Origin: Embiotoca jacksoni
Lineage: Eukaryota; Chordata; Actinopteri; Embiotocidae
Direction of reading: 5' to 3'
Assembly (NCBI GenBank): GCA_022577435.1
Contig: JAKOON010000021.1
Location: 9,076,199-9,140,198 of the forward strand
Length of the DNA: 64,000 bases
Shown here: piece after piece, positions 12,312 through 21,725 of the stretch
How positions within the stretch are numbered: the first letter of the stretch is position 1
Layout of the letters: each line of letters starts with the position of its first letter
Position numbers and translations under genes: made by a program
Notes under the pieces: model-generated
Seen by the model: only the letters and a program-made list of their open reading frames with translations
Databases searched by the model: none
What the model was told of the DNA's origin: nothing

Positions 12312-12346
12312 GCGTCGGCACACCTCGTAACATCACTAGTTTACGC

Positions 12347-14896
12347 TGAATAACACAATTGAATGTCACAATTAGTTTTACAGCAAAGGTGGGACTCGCA
12401 TTTCACCAATATCCATCCCAAACTCCAGTTTTACTTTTTCTCCCCACATTTCCAGCAGTTTGGTGGTTTTCTCCAGTTTGTTGCAAAGCACATTTCGAGC
12501 TTTGACAGCTCGTTGAAAACAATAATAGGTCAACCTGACAGAGCCCTCTCTAGCACAGCTGAATTATATAATGTGTCCAAAAAACAGACCATGGTGCACT
12601 GTTGTTTCCAGAAGGAGCCATTTCCAGGTATTTTTTTTTTTGGCAGAAAACATCCGTATCATGGTGATTATTTTTGGTGATTTACTGCAAAACCGGCCAC
12701 TAAAATTATGTAAACGATAAACCTTAAAACAGTCTGACGACTTTTGAAACAATGTTTTGAAAAGCATGCCAGAAAAATTCAGATGCCCATTAAAATAGAT
12801 CCTTTAATCTAAGTTTAATATTGCCATCGCATACAATGTTTTTTGATTAAAACCTCGCAGCATTGCAATAAATCTGATTATATTCTTTTGTGTATTTGTT
12901 GAAATTAATATATCAAGTTGATTTTTTTGGGACATTCGTGAGATGTCCATTTGATTCAGTAAAATTTGGAGAAATTCTCTGTATATTTTTGTGTCTGTAT
13001 TCACTTTGTGTCAGTGTAGATAAATTACCCTCTTTTATCTTTCTTTTCTTTTTTTCTGCATGCATGCCAGCAAATATTTGTAGAATCACAATCACATACA
13101 GATATAAGCAGGTTTGAACTTTGCAAAGATTGCACTGTGTACAATAACTTTTTACTATTTTCATGACTATTATATCTTTCTTTGTTTAATAATCCCTAAA
13201 AAATGTGTCCCATGTTCATTTCTATGTAGTATCTTTTTTGTGTGTGTCCATAAAAGAACGGTGTATATAAAAACATTTTATTTTCTTAAATGGAGACTAG
13301 TCTGTGCAAATTGTTGAAAGTACACATTTAATGGGCTGTAAATGAGCAATCTCAACTGTTTGGTTGAGGCTTATAATTAAATCTGTTTCTATTTTTTTCT
13401 ATTTGGGACAATAAGACAAAACATAATATCTCACTAATTTAAAAGATCAAGCAGTGAGCCTCTAGTGGTCATTTATAGAACAGCAGCTCGAGGTGGCCAT
13501 AGTTCAGCTGTTCAGCCATCAGTATTATGTCACGGTGAAGTGCACACACACGCCAAGGCATTAATGCAGGTTGGAAAACATACAAGAAAGACAGAGCAGG
13601 TAATTGTGGTTAATTTGAACTGTATTCATATATATTTATCAATGAAAACAGACAAATGTTATTTATTTCTACCAAACATTTAGATGTGTGATAGATGTCG
13701 GAAACTCATGTTAGTACATTAAAAGTCATAAACTGTGCAACGCTGCAAACAACCTAATTAATGATTAAATTATTTATGAATTAGCCATACAATAAAATCT
13801 TTTAGAAAGTCTTGTATACCTTTAGGCTGACTTTGAACTTTGACTTGATTTGACTGCTGTCTGTCAAATTTCTCTTTGCCGTTGGCACTTGAGCATCTTT
13901 AAAACTTTGCTAGGGGATTACTAGTGGCCTTAAAACCACGCTGGCAGTTGGTCTCAGCTCGCAGGCTTAACATTTACAGTCTTTCCGGTTCACAGAGCAG
14001 CCTCAGGGGATGAGCAAGTAAAGACAGTTTCCTTCACCCTATGAAGAACATGGTGTTTTGGAAACCTGAAAGTTGTCGAGTTATTTTCAGTGTCGGCTGC
14101 TTTTTAAATTGAACATCTATGAGGTGGCTGGATACCTTAAAAACAGCAATGAAGGAGGGAAGTTTTTTTTACTTAAATGCTCCAACATTCAAAACCAGGA
14201 GTAAAAAACAAAAGTATTATCATCAAAACATACTGAACTGATTCATCATCATATATTACATTAACTGATTGTCAATACTGATGCATTGAGGAGTAAGCAG
14301 CATTTTACTAACTTCAGCCAACTACAACAATGGTTACCTTCACTGGTAATTTCCAAATGTGCTTCTGAGTCCTATGCACTATATGATAAATAGATGGATC
14401 CAAATATTTTCTTCACATTCATACAGACTATTATAATGGAACAGATGATACAAATATGACTGTGATTCATTTCTTTGCATTACAATATTTAAGGAAACAG
14501 CAAAAGCATAAAATGTGACATACAATATTTATTTATAAAATATATAGAAATGCACTTACATTGTGGTGTAGCCATAGTTATAATCAATAAGAGTAGCAAT
14601 AATAATAATAGCATATATTATTGAAATCCTAGACCGAGCAACATTCACAACCTCAATAACAAAATATTTTTTGTGTGTTTAGATGCTGCATAAATGCATC
14701 ACATTGACAACCAGTTTTAAAGTCAGGTGCTCATATCTCAGCACAGAGATTGTCACAGACATCATTTTCGCTTTCAAACATATTTACAAGACTGATCATT
14801 AACAAGCATCATTCTATACATCTGTATAAAAAAAAAAGTTATTGTTTGTTTATTGACAAAATGCTGTGGTCTGATTCTTCTATGTCTCTTTACTCT
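12347..14896. other. no gene seen
   Basis: The frame at 12363-12680 begins directly after the hAT target duplication and shows no similarity. The rest is AT-rich, with nothing recognised. Confidence 0.55.
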
Positions 14897-15240
14897 CTGG
14901 TGGAGGAACAAAACTCAGTTAAGTAAAAGTATCGATATGAAAATACTCTGCTATAATAAAAGGTTTTCCTTCAGGTAGAAAAGAAATGCAAAATGTCAAA
15001 ATAAAAGTCTTCCTTTAACAGAAAGTCCCTTTTCAGAGCGATATGGAACAATGTTAATGACGCAGTGCATCACAGCTGGTTGAAGAACCAGTGTTGGATA
15101 CATTAATCCATGACAATGTGTCATGTACACTACATTTTATCTTTTCATTATATGTTTTAATGCAACTTTAATTTGAAAAGTAACTAGAAACATAAACTGT
15201 CAAATAAATGTTGTAAAATACAAGTACCTCAACATCACAT
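14897..15240 (+). repeat. dispersed hAT-like repeat (GTGGAGGAA ... AAGTACC)
   Basis: Begins TGGTGGAGGAACAAAACTC and contains AGTTAAGTAAAAGTAT and TGTCAAATAAATG in the order of a widespread percomorph hAT-type MITE. A shorter copy is at 23680-23828. Confidence 0.6.
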
Positions 15241-15722
15241 AAAAATACAGAGCCAGAGTTCAGTGTATTGAAACCCAATCATCTCAGACACATTGTTCTC
15301 TGGGGAGAGACGGATTTATACCAATAAAACCCATAAAGACAGACAAAAAATGGATCTGTTGTTGCAAGAAAAATCTCTTTGATTCTATAATCTTGATATT
15401 TTGATGGATTATCTGCTCTGCAACTTCACACAATCCTCTCAATCACACCGGATAAAGTCCAAATACGCAAGGTTTTCATCCAGAGGTGGTGTGAAGCAAA
15501 TATTTACAGAGTGATATTAACTGTAACACACAACAAATGCGGGTATTTTTCAAATACGACACAGAAACAATGTACAATTTATGAAGTGAACAGATGCTTG
15601 TACTTTTTGACCTTGTTGTAATTCACCATCAAACACAATGTCACTGTAAACCTGACACACACTACATTCCCATGTGAAAAGACCTGCACACAAATGCAAG
15701 AGCACGCTCACGACCACCCAAG

Positions 15723-15730
<8 letters not shown>

Positions 15731-15799
<69 letters not shown>
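15731..15799. repeat. (CA)34 microsatellite
   Basis: Perfect CA tract preceded by a short GC alternation (gcgcgcgc), a potential Z-DNA former. Frames across it are artefacts. Confidence 0.97.
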
Positions 15800-15801
<2 letters not shown>

Positions 15802-16394
15802 ATGTGGCGCCCTCCCACACTAACAGCCACTCGGACATAATCCAGCTGTGGGTGTTGTGGCGATGTTATTTGCTAAGCGTGTATGTGTGTGTGTGTGTGT
15901 TTGTACAACCAAAGGCATGTGACCCCTCTGTTTACACTCCACCTGTCCACACTCCATCCCTCTTGTGCTGCATTTCATTAGCTGTGCTGAAAAGCACTGA
16001 GAGGCGACGCTGCGGAGCACATCGCCTCAGAGGTCGCGGGTTCCAAGAGGACAAATTATACAACAGGTCTGAGTCACAGAGAGCAGAAGGTAGACCGTCA
16101 CTTTATCAGGCTGCACTATTCAAATACATTTTCCCTGCTTTTTGGCCTCGAAAGGAACATTTCGAAAGAAGACATAGGAGAACATGAAGTCAAGTCTTTC
16201 ATTTCCATCGGGAGGACTTGGTAAACTGCGGAGCTGGGCAGAACGATTCACTGTCAGTACTCAAATAGTGAAGTGTGTGAAGGTTGTTCTAACCCCAGTC
16301 TCCGAAGACACTTGATCAAACACCTGCACTCGATACAGTGATGAGCAGAATCCAAAGCTTATGAAGGCACCACTCAGTGTGAAGGTGAATGAAA

Positions 16395-16970
16395 CAGTTC
16401 GGAGATGGCTCCTGTTGTGTGCAAATGAAAAGCAGCACAGTGATTTTGCATGGGGGAACGGGTAGTAACCTTTGAGAGTAAGTATTCCAAGTTACATCAC
16501 CTCCTGTGTTTTCGTGAGCAGTGGTTTGTGCCCATTTGCAATTTCACCATGGATTTGAGCAGAGAGTGCACATAACATTTTGTGCCAAACCTTGGAAATC
16601 AACAATAGAGCCCCGAGTAATTCTTCTCCGGCAATGAAACAATGAGCCCGTCAAAGTGCTTTTAAGTGGAATTTACATTTCATGAAGGGCAAAACTTCCC
16701 TGTCTGAGGCAGAAGGAAGTATGTCAGGTGAGTTTTCCCCGAACTTTGAGCACCGTAAATTCGTCCCCCAAAGCTTTCTGCTCAAATTGGTTGAAATAGC
16801 AAATGTGCATGTACCAATGGTCACAAAGATTGCTGTAACACAGGTGCTGGTGTTGATCAAGTGATGGTCTTTGGAAATACTCACTCATGAAGGTCACAGT
16901 TTGCCCATGCTCCGCGCACATTCACGTGTTGCGCCTTGTTTATGCACAACAGGAGCAGTCTCAGAACATT
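16395..16970 (+). mobile_element. mariner-derived miniature element, copy 1
   Basis: Long imperfect terminal inverted repeats of about 90-100 bp: the left end GCTCCTGTTGTG ... GAGTAAGTATTC matches the reverse complement of the right end (16875-16967). The interior resembles the damaged transposase-like sequence at 29.9-30.4 kb, including a shared stretch around TTGGTTGAAATAGCAAATG. Internally deleted. It lies just beyond the 3' end of the receptor gene. Exact ends uncertain. Confidence 0.65.
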
Positions 16971-17052
16971 TTGACCCACCTTTGTTGACAGTCACAAAGA
17001 CAGCAAATTCAATCACGAAGGTAAAAACAGTCTCAAGGAAAATATGTACAGC

Positions 17053-17058
17053 TTTATT
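17053..17058 (-). terminator. candidate poly(A) signal of the receptor gene
   Basis: AATAAA on the minus strand, 177 nt beyond the receptor stop codon (TAA at 17235-17237). It would give a short 3'UTR of about 200 nt that ends before the mariner-derived element at 16.4-16.97 kb. It is the only canonical hexamer I saw close to the stop. Cleavage there is an inference. Confidence 0.5.
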
Positions 17059-17234
17059 CTTGAAGAAAAAAATGCACCTTCAATGCATTCCAAGTTAAGA
17101 GGAGGCTACAAAAGAATTGATCAAATATCTAGGAACCATCAAACGAGTAAATAAGGTTAAATACGTTTTAAAAGTATCATGCAGTGCATTATTACAGGAA
17201 ATTTAAAAAAATGGTAAGTCAGTTTTTCTTGTCT

Positions 17235-18254
17235 TTATGCCAGGACGGTGACATCCGGCACACCAGCGTCATTAAGGTCATACCGTTCAGTGTTGCACTG
17301 AATGCTGGGAGATGTCTTGGCGACAGGGCAGAGTAGAGTGCGGAAGTGCCTCCGGAAGGTGTCAGAGAGGCAGGCGTAGAGGATGGGGTTGGTGCAGCTC
17401 CACGAGTACGACAGCAGGACCACGAACTCAAAGGCTCTGGCGAAGGTCAGGACCAGGCCACTTTGGTACAGTGAGCAGAAGTTGAAGGTGTAGAACGGCA
17501 GCCAGCACATGCCGAACACAACCACCACCCCGACCACCATCTTGGTGACCTGTCGCTCCAGCCGGTGGCTCTCGTGGTTCGGCGTCGACGCTCGGATTCG
17601 CTGGGAGCGCAGGGTGAGCAGCAGCGCCGCGTAGGAGGCCATCATGACCGTGAACGGCAACGCGAAGCCCATGACGAAGGTGTAAGAGAGGATGCCGAGC
17701 CACCAGGCGTCGGAAACGAGGTCCGGTATGCACAGGCCTCGATCGGCCGTGAAGTGAAGCGCCATGGGGAGGATGGTGAGCAGGGAGAAGAGCCACAGGA
17801 ACGCTGAGACGATCTTGGCGCAGCGCGGCGTTCTCCAGCGGGCAAAGCGAAGCGGCTCAGCGAGCGCCATGTAGCGGTCGATGCTCATCACCGTCAGACA
17901 GAAGACGCTGGTGAACTGGTTGATGCCGTCCAGCACCATGACCGCTTTGCACGCCACGTCGCCGAATATCCACTGGTTCAGGAAGTTCTGGCTCGCTATG
18001 AAGGGGAGACCGAACATGAAGAGTCCATCGGCCAGCGCCAGGTTGAAAATGTACACCGTCGTGGAAGATGACATTTTGTCCAACTTTAAAATGGCGACAA
18101 TGACGAGGGAGTTCCCGGCGAGCCCCACGATGCACACCACCAGGTAGAGGACGGCCATGGTGATGCCAAAACCATCCATATTGTCCTCAAAGTAAAAATG
18201 GTCGTCGATGTAAGTCTGATTGAGGTCGGTCTCTAATAAAAATGGGGAACCCAT
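17235..18254 (-). CDS. sstr2: somatostatin receptor, SSTR2-like class A GPCR, 339 aa, single coding exon
   Basis: Seven-helix rhodopsin-type receptor, expected at the plasma membrane as a Gi-coupled somatostatin-peptide receptor. Visible in the protein (numbered from the ATG at 18254): N-glycosylation site NQT at 12-14; N48 in TM1; D76 in TM2 (NLALADGLFM); Cys102 and Cys175 for the TM3-ECL2 disulfide; D109 and Q113 in VLDGINQF, the ligand-contact positions 3.32 and 3.36 of somatostatin receptors; DRY at 126-128; P200 in TM5; CWLPF at 250-254 with N258 (6.55); NPILY at 289-293; and Cys309 as a probable palmitoylation site. The segment DGINQFTSVFCLTVMSIDRY is nearly that of SSTR2. An in-frame GTG 39 codons upstream is not a credible start; the ATG has A at -3 and G at +4. 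Odd: the family TM7 signature YANSCANP reads YSWSCTNP, and no clear C-terminal PDZ ligand is seen. The head-to-head position with slc39a11 matches the human SSTR2 locus. Alternative: a teleost duplicate such as sstr2b, or an sstr5 relative. Confidence 0.82.
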   Translation of the reverse strand: MGSPFLLETDLNQTYIDDHFYFEDNMDGFGITMAVLYLVVCIVGLAGNSLVIVAILKLDKMSSSTTVYIFNLALADGLFMFGLPFIASQNFLNQWIFGDVACKAVMVLDGINQFTSVFCLTVMSIDRYMALAEPLRFARWRTPRCAKIVSAFLWLFSLLTILPMALHFTADRGLCIPDLVSDAWWLGILSYTFVMGFALPFTVMMASYAALLLTLRSQRIRASTPNHESHRLERQVTKMVVGVVVVFGMCWLPFYTFNFCSLYQSGLVLTFARAFEFVVLLSYSWSCTNPILYACLSDTFRRHFRTLLCPVAKTSPSIQCNTERYDLNDAGVPDVTVLA

Positions 18255-18431
18255 TCTGCCGAATGAATGATCAAAAAAGAGGATAAAAAATATAAAATGA
18301 CGCTCAGGACTGCGGCAGCTCAGCGGGCTCTTCCTCTGTGAAAATTCCTCTGCAAGCAGTGTGAAAGTCACCTCTTGACGCCCCGTCGCGGAGGTAAAAA
18401 GTACTTAGAGAGAGACGAGTAAACAGCTCTT

Positions 18432-18524
18432 CTGAAAAAAACAGAAAATCTCAGGTTTAAGAACAATCAGGCTTCAGCAACGTCGTCAACTTTCCCCATC
18501 CAGTCAATCGTAACTTCTTTTTAC
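18432..18524 (-). other. candidate 93-bp intron in the receptor 5'UTR
   Basis: Read on the minus strand, a donor GAAG|GTAAAAAG lies at 18524. A strong pyrimidine tract ending TTTTTTTCAG|AAGAGC sets the acceptor at 18432-18433, with branch-point-like CTGAT upstream. The size is typical of compact teleost introns. If real, the coding exon begins at 18431 and the ATG follows after 177 nt of leader. Predicted from splice consensus only. Confidence 0.45.
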
Positions 18525-18637
18525 CTTCGGGCAAAATAATAATAATAAAAAAAACGGTAAAAGTTTACTCCTTTGTGGTGGAGGCAGCACGCTTCTCTCT
18601 GATACCCATGTGGCCCTTTCTCTCTCTTTCTCTCACT

Positions 18638-18640
<3 letters not shown>

Positions 18641-18670
<30 letters not shown>
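18641..18670. repeat. (AC)15 microsatellite, probably in the receptor 5'UTR exon
   Basis: Perfect dinucleotide tract of 15 units, preceded by a CT-rich stretch. It lies between the candidate TATA box and the candidate 5'UTR donor of the receptor gene, so it would be transcribed as (GT)n. Confidence 0.95.
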
Positions 18671-18673
<3 letters not shown>

Positions 18674-18760
18674 TAAAACAGTGATGTACAGCACCGGGGA
18701 AAAGAGCAAGGCAGCAGCAGGCTCGGACGCTTGCCTGATCGCTCCTTCTCCCTGGGAGCC

Positions 18761-18768
18761 CTTTTATA
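18761..18768 (-). promoter_or_regulatory. TATA box (TATAAAAG) of the receptor gene
   Basis: Minus-strand TATAAAAG lies about 510 bp upstream of the receptor ATG and about 240 bp upstream of the predicted 5'UTR donor. This would place the start of transcription near 18735. The first exon would then contain the (CA)15 tract at 18641-18670, and a much longer (CA)n tract begins only about 65 bp upstream of the TATA box. Motif-based inference. Confidence 0.5.
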
Positions 18769-18833
18769 TCTCCTTTTCCCCCCTCAGTGTGCGAGGAGTG
18801 TGTCGGCTGCTGTGTGCGTGGGACAGCGCCTCA

Positions 18834-18834
<1 letters not shown>

Positions 18835-18917
<83 letters not shown>
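18835..18917. repeat. (CA)41 microsatellite upstream of the receptor TATA box
   Basis: Uninterrupted CA tract of about 83 bp. The open frames across it on both strands are artefacts of the dinucleotide repeat. Confidence 0.97.
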
Positions 18918-18920
<3 letters not shown>

Positions 18921-19214
18921 TCCTCCCTGTTCATCAGTCTCCAAAGATTGTGATAAACTCCAGCTTGGCTCACGCCCCTCCTGATTGCTCCCCCAGCTCC
19001 TCGGCTGTAATGGTGTTTCCAAGGTAAAACCCGGCCCCATCTGCTACAATACTTTTGTTTCCATAACTTTTTTCTCCCTCCAGTCTTTCTTCTCTCTCTC
19101 CCTCCATTTCTGTTTACCTCAACCCCCCCCTGTCTCTGCTACCATCCATTTTGTCTCACCACACTCCACGCCTGGGCTCCCCTTCTTTTCTGCCTCCTGT
19201 GCTCCTTCACAGTT

Positions 19215-19216
<2 letters not shown>

Positions 19217-19253
<37 letters not shown>
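19217..19253. repeat. (GT)18 microsatellite followed by a G-rich stretch
   Basis: Perfect GT tract running into a G-rich stretch of about 25 bp. It is the third dinucleotide tract within 600 bp upstream of the receptor gene. Confidence 0.95.
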
Positions 19254-19256
<3 letters not shown>

Positions 19257-21284
19257 GGGGGAGTGGGGTGGGGAGAGGGGGTCATAGAAGTAACCCTAAA
19301 CAAACACAGATAATAACACTATCTCATCACTCGGGGGGCCACCCACCTTCACAGCCCAGACTGAGCAAATCTGCCGACAGGAAAGAGAAGTCCGCTGTCT
19401 GTTTTTTCAGGGCTTTTGTTTTTTGACATTTGACATGGGATGCTGTTCTTTTCCTCCTTCGACTCCGTCCATCCTCCTCCGACCCTTCCACCTTGTTTTT
19501 CTTGCGACACAAAAGGAGGAGAAAGAGGAAGAAGGTGAATAGGAAAAAAGAGGAGAGGATGGGAGGGAAAGGTGGGGAAGAAGAAGAGGGAGGGAGGGAG
19601 GCGTGCACGAGCCATGACCTCCGTCCTGTTGCCGCTCCGACACGCATAGCTGGCATACCCCGGGACCGCCACCCCCCCCACCCCCCCTCACCGCCACCCC
19701 GCCCAGAAAAGTCCTCCGGCGTGTTCTGCTGCTGCTGCAAAAAACATCCGCAAGGCTCAATCAGAATTGGCTAATTTCTCAATTCATCACCTCGACCTTT
19801 ATTCAGCGAATGCATCTAATTTCAAAGACACTTAATAACCAACCTCATTCATCCGACACCGCACATTTCTTTCGAGATTTCCCAAGACACACCGACTCCC
19901 CGGCTTTTTAACTGCTTCCAATTAACTGGAGAAAACTGCCTTTGTAGTCTAAACTCCTGATTAGGTTGTGTCTTAACTTCCTCCCCCCGGGGACTGCCAC
20001 TTCACATGACGGAGGCCACCGCCGCACCCCACGACCTGACGCCCTCCGTGAAAAACATCACTTGAAACACGTTGTTTACGCAGTGCTATATTCAAGGAGA
20101 CGTTCGACAGCTTGGTATTTCACCGGGCGGCATTTCACTGTGATGTTTCGACAGACGTGCCGGCATTCGTGTCCACGTGCTGCAGAGCGCACGAGCCGTG
20201 TGGAATCAAATGGATGTCAACTCCTCAGCGGCAGAACCCGAGGCTCAGGGCTACTTCGCTTATTTGTCAGAAAAAGAAACTTTAAAAAAAAAAAAGAAAA
20301 GAAAAATCTTCTGTTCTCAGGTTTTATTTTTCTCCAAGGACTTTCCTTTCTTCTCGCCATCTGACGTGATCATTGTGAGGTGACGAGAACAGATGTTTGC
20401 CTCCACTGTCAAATAGTTGTGGCTTTGAACAAGGTCATCCATTCTTGTGCTCACCTCGTTGTTTTAATACTTTAGAAATAGCGCTGGTTTACTGGTCTTC
20501 TGCAGCGGAGATCAAAGAAGCCTGAGATGACGATTTCACCCTGAAACTCCAAAAGGTCGCTTTCTTCTGTGTGCAACACGGTGAATGCGTTCCTGGTGAC
20601 ATGTGCCGTTATCCCCATATTGAACCAATTATTGCCCCCCCCCCCCTCTCTGACAGCAGCTTTTCACTGCCCCTTTGAGTGTACAGCGGAACGACTACAA
20701 ACACTTCTGACTTCCAACCAGGGTCGAACCAAAAGAATCGACCGACCAATGTCACCGTAGCTACAAGGCCGATGGTTTTCGCAGTTTATTGCTCCATTCC
20801 TCAGTGTGTTTTTGTAGCGTTGGCTGAATTTGCCTTGCTAATATTTCTTTGATGCAATAGATTGTCTTTTTTTTTGTTTTTTTTGTCTGGTCTCAACATG
20901 CGGGTGATAATAAGCTAATTAATTTTTGCGCCCATTCAAGCCGTGACTGACAGTAATTGCTTGTGCCCACAAAGGTTAGCGCAGCTCAGGTCAAAGTTCA
21001 ACTCATTTGAAGTTTTGTCTCACACCCGCGGAGCAGTCATGACGTCAACACGCCTTCAGACACAGAGCTCCTGAAGTCAGCATGCTCATGTGCCCACAAT
21101 GGAAATGCTAACATGCTAATGTTTATCGGGTAATATATCTTAGTTTGCAGCGTTAGCGTGATTATTTGCTGACTCTAAATACAAAGCACAACTGAGGGTG
21201 ATGGGTAACTAACAAATTTGGTCATCAACCAAAGTATTGAACAAATTGAATATTACACCTTATGATAGTGCGTTGGTGTATGAA
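19254..21284. other. no gene seen; GC- and pyrimidine-rich upstream region
   Basis: Contains a G-rich run, a purine-rich stretch at 19510-19600 and a C-rich run at 19670-19705. Long frames on both strands overlap one another and consist of low-complexity K/E/G or S/P/F, so none is called. The rest is unremarkable. Confidence 0.55.
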
Positions 21285-21725
21285 AATAAGTCAGGGATCA
21301 CCAACACATTAAGGGTTCATCCTCAAGGGACCAAGACCATTTGCAGCACATTTCACAATAATCCATCTAATAGCCTGTTAATGTGTTTCACTCAGAACCA
21401 AAAATGTCACCAAATAACTGAGCATTTTGACCTCATATTGTTCCCGAGAATAAACTTCAGAGGACAACCAAAATCACGATGTTGGGTCCTCAATGGAACT
21501 ACATTATCTTAAGAAAATTTGAATGCAACGCATTCAGTTTTTGGCAAATTTTTTTATTGTAAACTGCTAACATCAATAATTTAATGATGCCAAAGGGGAT
21601 AATTAAATCAGTGGAATTAATTCTCTGGACACAATTAATCTGCAAACTTTCATCGTAACCTATCCAATAGTTTCCGAGATACAGCATTAAAGTGGTGGAG
21701 CGACGGGCGGACAAACGTTCCACAG
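21285..21725 (+). repeat. related teleost dispersed repeat, decayed
   Basis: CAGGGATCACCAACACATTA and TTCATCCTCAAGGGACCAAG at the left, and CTATCCAATAGTTTCCGAGA with GTGGTGGAGCGACGGGCGG at the right, match pieces of the family at 46.2 kb. Confidence 0.5.

Larger units (their letters stand above)
10724..12338 (-). mobile_element. hAT transposon, 1615 bp, internally deleted
   Basis: Ends TAGTGATG... and ...CATCACTA form short inverted termini and are flanked by the 8-bp duplication GTTTACGC at 10716-10723 and 12339-12346, the hAT hallmark. The minus strand carries remnants of a BED/hAT transposase (separate entry). The end at 12.2-12.3 kb has GC-rich subterminal repeats. The element lacks most of the transposase core and the C-terminal dimerisation region, so it is non-autonomous. 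It sits inside, or beside, another dispersed repeat at 10.44-10.72 kb. Confidence 0.88.

Noticed and set aside
15804..16187. 127-codon frame following the (CA)n tract
   Set aside because: GTG start, microsatellite-derived Val/Cys repeats, no similarity.
17428..18147. Overlapping frames on both strands inside the receptor gene (80-122 codons)
   Set aside because: Shadows of the GC-rich receptor coding sequence; no independent motifs.
18255..18371. N-terminal extension of the receptor to a 378-residue protein
   Set aside because: The upstream start is GTG, has no family similarity, and lies in the probable 5'UTR; the ATG at 18254 has a strong context and a normal SSTR N-terminus.
18681..19040. 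Poly-(Thr-His) and poly-(Val-Cys) frames
   Set aside because: Pure products of the CA dinucleotide repeat.
19327..19774. Four overlapping frames of 110-137 codons
   Set aside because: Low-complexity purine/pyrimidine tracts on opposite strands; composition only Lys/Glu/Gly or Ser/Pro/Phe.
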